The notes under the pieces were generated by a model that saw only the letters and a program-made list of their open reading frames with translations, was not told the origin of the DNA and did no database searches. The position numbers and the translations under genes were made by a program. Shown one piece after another: positions 61,501 to 64,000 of a DNA stretch of 64,000 nt; the first letter of the stretch is position 1, and every line of letters starts with the position of its first letter. Source of the stretch: Limnephilus marmoratus (Eukaryota > Arthropoda > Insecta > Trichoptera > Limnephilidae); assembly GCA_917880885.1 (NCBI GenBank), contig OU862908.1, forward strand, positions 53,527,819-53,591,818, in the 5' to 3' direction.

Positions 61501-62371
61501 TCAGAGTATTCTTGTTAATGTTAAATGTCTATCTCAACCTGTTCATATTTTATCAACAATATGTGCGTTTAATGAAACAATGTTTTTTGTTTGTTTGTTT
61601 AAACTAGATAAATATCATAATAATTCGAAAGAGACACACATACGTTCGCGAAATATCATTAGATATACGATTCAAGTAATTCGATATCCTAGCAAAGTAT
61701 TTATTTTTCGTTTTCACGTATGACAAGTGAGAACGAAAATTTTTACGAACTGTTTTTAGGACGTTCGTCGATGACGTAAATTCAATCTCTGTCTGGGACA
61801 AGTATAATGAGGTGAGTAACTTTTTATTTTTTTATTTATTAAGACATATACAATACATTATAATACAAGTTATAATGTACATTAAATAAATTTTTTACAT
61901 GCTTATGTACCTATTACGTGAGTCCATAGAATGTCATTTGGTACTACGCCTGAGATATGAACGGGTCTTAAAACTTAATTTGTGAATGAATGAGTAATAA
62001 TAATAAGAATGAAGAAAGGGGCGGGGGAGATAAAGAGACATTTTAAAATCTGTAATTACATGCTCACTAATTGTGATTGACTGATTAAAGTTTAATAAAC
62101 AATTAAGTGTAAGTAGTTTTAAAACAATTTCTATAGCGCCAAGAAATTTAACAAATTAGTTTTGTATGTTTGCAAGGAATCATGAAAAATGTCTAAGTGT
62201 AGTAATTTTTCGTAGTGGATACTTTCGGAGTGGTAACTTACAGGAATATGTATAATATTTAACGTCTATATAGCCCGGGTTGCCGGCAATGAAATTAAAT
62301 ATCAAGAAATAATTAAACGCTTTCATGAAGTAACAGCGCTTACACCTCGTGGTAAACTTAAGGCCCGGTAG
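61501..62371. other. No recognisable gene
   Basis: AT-rich. TTTTTATTTTTTTATTTATT then ACATTATAATACAAGTTATA at 61820-61880 may be a LINE 3' end of the kind also seen at 43.25 kb. Confidence 0.35.
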
Positions 62372-62690
62372 TAAGCGTTCAAAAAGAAGCAGAAGATGGT
62401 TTGAAAGGGAGATATGTTAATACGAATGTATAAAAATAAATATATAAAAAAAACGATTAGGTATAATGAAGCGAACATTGTGAAAATATTTAATAAAACA
62501 CGGTTTGTTTAAAATAAAGTCAAAACCTCTTGGCATGTCTAGAGTAACATTTAAAGAAACACTGTGAATTTTTATACCTTTAACATGGAAAATAACATAA
62601 CATAATGTGTTTTTAATAATTTTCAGAACATACTTTGCGATTTTTTTCTATCGAAGGAATTTCATATAATTACCGTTTGGGCTTGGCAAA
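62372..62690 (+). repeat. Interspersed repeat family G, copy 2
   Basis: TAGTAAGCGTTCAAAAAGAA, TTTGAAAGGGAGATATG, AGAGTAACATTTAAAGAAAC, CTGTGAATTTTTATACC, TTTTTTTCTATCGAAGG and AATTACCGTTTGGGCTTGGC, parallel to copy 1 at 2268-2495. It is about 90 bp longer because of insertions in the middle. Confidence 0.55.
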
Positions 62691-62711
62691 TGTAAGGATA
62701 TGTTTTTTTAA

Positions 62712-62885
62712 TTTTTTTTTAAAAGAAAGACAAACATTCCCGGGTTCCGAATAACCCAACAATGTTTGAAAATCTCCTACAACCACCACAGAAAGCCGAA
62801 AACGTTGCTTGTGTTGTGATGGAGGACTTAGTCAGCCGAGGAATCGAACAAGCGCTATGCCCACTCAACCATTGACCGGTCATAT
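62712..62885 (-). mobile_element. SINE family C, copy 4
   Basis: Minus strand: ATGACCGGTCAATGGTTGAG, TGGGCATAGCGCTTGTTCGA, TTCCTCGGCTGACTAAGTCC, TCCATCACAACACAAGCAAC, GGCTTTCTGTGGTGGTTGTA, GGAGATTTTCAAACATTGTT, GGGTTATTCGGAACCCGGG, ATGTTTGTCTTTCTTTT and A-rich. The head has a 23-base deletion between the A- and B-box regions compared with copies 1 and 2. The tail is the most complete. Confidence 0.65.
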
Positions 62886-64000
62886 ATGTTTTTAATAACT
62901 TAATGTATGGGAATTATGTTATAAGTTATAAAGCGATTAAATTTAACACAACGAGTTATCATTGTCTATGTGGTGTATAAACTCCTCAGGAAGGTACTTT
63001 TATATTTTTTCCTTTGAGTACCTATAATATACCTATTATAATTGGCGAATGTTCTTTTAGAGTTGAGTTTCAACTTTCTGGTAAACATACATTTGTTGTT
63101 TTTATTATTTCCAGTGGGAATAGGTATCATTGAAGACATTGCCAGAGAAATAACTTTTGATGTACACATATTGACATGAGTAAGAAATGAGTTTTTAATA
63201 TCTCCTGGGAGTACGATAATAAATGATGTGTATTGTGTGTTTCTGTATAAAAAAGTAAGTCGTATATAGAGCGTGCTGTGATACGGTGCTCACTATTTTC
63301 CTCTTAGAGTAAGATTAAAGTTATTGAATTAATATTTATTTTTCCTTTAATGTTCTATCGTGTAATACTCGTTACTTAATAAAATCTTTCCATGGAAGGA
63401 TGACATTTTGTGAAAAATACATCTCATTACTATTTATTTTAACATTTTATTTTCTAATATTTACCGATCAACGATCGATTTATGAATCGATTCGTATTCG
63501 TGATACGTATGATTTCCGATTTTTCACTAGAATTCGCCATTGAAGAGTAGAAATTTAATGCTATTTTCGAATTAACGATACAATATTCTGACGATTGAGA
63601 CTAAAAGAATATCGGTTTTAATTCTCGAGAATAGGTACAACAATGGGTGATTAATGATCAGTAGTTAATCCCCAAAGCAGTGCAAATTCATGTAATGTTA
63701 AAATCAAGTATTCTCCTCTGGCTGTGAGAATTGTGCCACAATGGAAGCAGAACGAAGCGAACGGTATTAATCAATAATTCTGTGGAACTTCAACGTATAC
63801 AAATATTATGCAACTAATACTATATTTATTAGCGAAAGCCCCCATTACAAACGTGGATAGAATAAGCAAGTCATCGAAAATTGGTACTTTATTTCGGACG
63901 TGGTTCTATTTTGTAATTTGGTCAATAATTTATTGAGTTTCTGGATTCTATCAACACAACCAATTATATAATATCTCGTGTTATGAATGTTAAATCTTCT
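62886..64000. other. No recognisable gene
   Basis: AT-rich, unassigned to the end of the window. The minus-strand frame at 62966-63169 has no motif. Confidence 0.4.

Noticed and set aside
1..64000. CRISPR arrays, bacterial operons, rRNA genes
   Set aside because: Looked for; the tandem repeats present are minisatellites and telomere repeats, and no rRNA-like conserved core was recognised.

Overview
This is AT-rich, gene-poor eukaryotic DNA, almost certainly from an arthropod and probably an insect. The signs are an interstitial array of the arthropod telomere repeat TTAGG (CCTAA on the given strand), Helitron ends of a type common in insects, Penelope-like elements (PLEs) with hammerhead-ribozyme cores, RTE- and Jockey/CR1-like LINE debris, piggyBac, PIF/Harbinger and hAT remnants, and several tRNA-headed SINE families. 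There are no bacterial operons and no intact, recognisable host gene. The only host-type coding signals are two short possible first exons: 27443-27480 (ATG followed by a GTGAGT donor) and 51630-51830 (signal peptide plus five cysteines, then a GTAAAT donor). No following exon was found for either.

Layout. 0-5 kb: LINE tail, a repeat with a second copy at 62.4 kb, and a Helitron inserted inside a PLE terminal repeat. 5-12.5 kb: a 35-bp-arm hairpin, SINEs, repeat family B, and a roughly 130-bp minisatellite whose units carry TTAGG-like motifs. 12.5-19 kb: mostly unrecognised, with one inverted PLE pair, an 11-bp minisatellite, a B copy and a complete SINE A. 19.7-23.7 kb: dense nest of Harbinger, PLE, SINE and RTE copies. 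24.4-26.7 kb: rearranged LINE reverse-transcriptase pieces. 27-28.5 kb: candidate first exon and a poly-G-bearing TIR element. 28.5-41 kb: sparse, with SINE A, a perfect 19-bp-arm hairpin, a LINE tail with poly(A), SINE D and an inverted PLE pair. 41.2-41.8 kb: TTAA-flanked piggyBac remnant. 44-49.4 kb: B copies, a second Helitron, a TIR element carrying the telomere-repeat array inside a B copy, and an inverted PLE pair with two ribozyme cores. 51.6-56 kb: Cys-rich exon, hAT, RTE and Harbinger remnants, a palindrome of about 820 bp made of two PLE 3' ends, and a TA-flanked MITE. 57.4-61.5 kb: the best-preserved gene of the window, a 5'-truncated PLE with RT and GIY-YIG domains, three-part 3' repeats, a ribozyme core and a 14-bp target-site duplication, followed by a decayed second PLE family.

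How the parts relate. PLEs dominate. At least two families are present: one ending in the 59.67-kb ribozyme, with copies at 20.5, 22.5, 34.8 and 57.7-59.8 kb; one ending in the 55.19-kb ribozyme, with copies at 54.4-55.3 and 60.2-61.5 kb. Terminal repeats of further subfamilies lie at 3.4, 38, 48 and 60.1 kb. They repeatedly occur as divergent inverted pairs, with the ribozyme strands pointing outward. Letters A-G for the repeat families are labels made here by comparing copies within the window; none was checked against a database.
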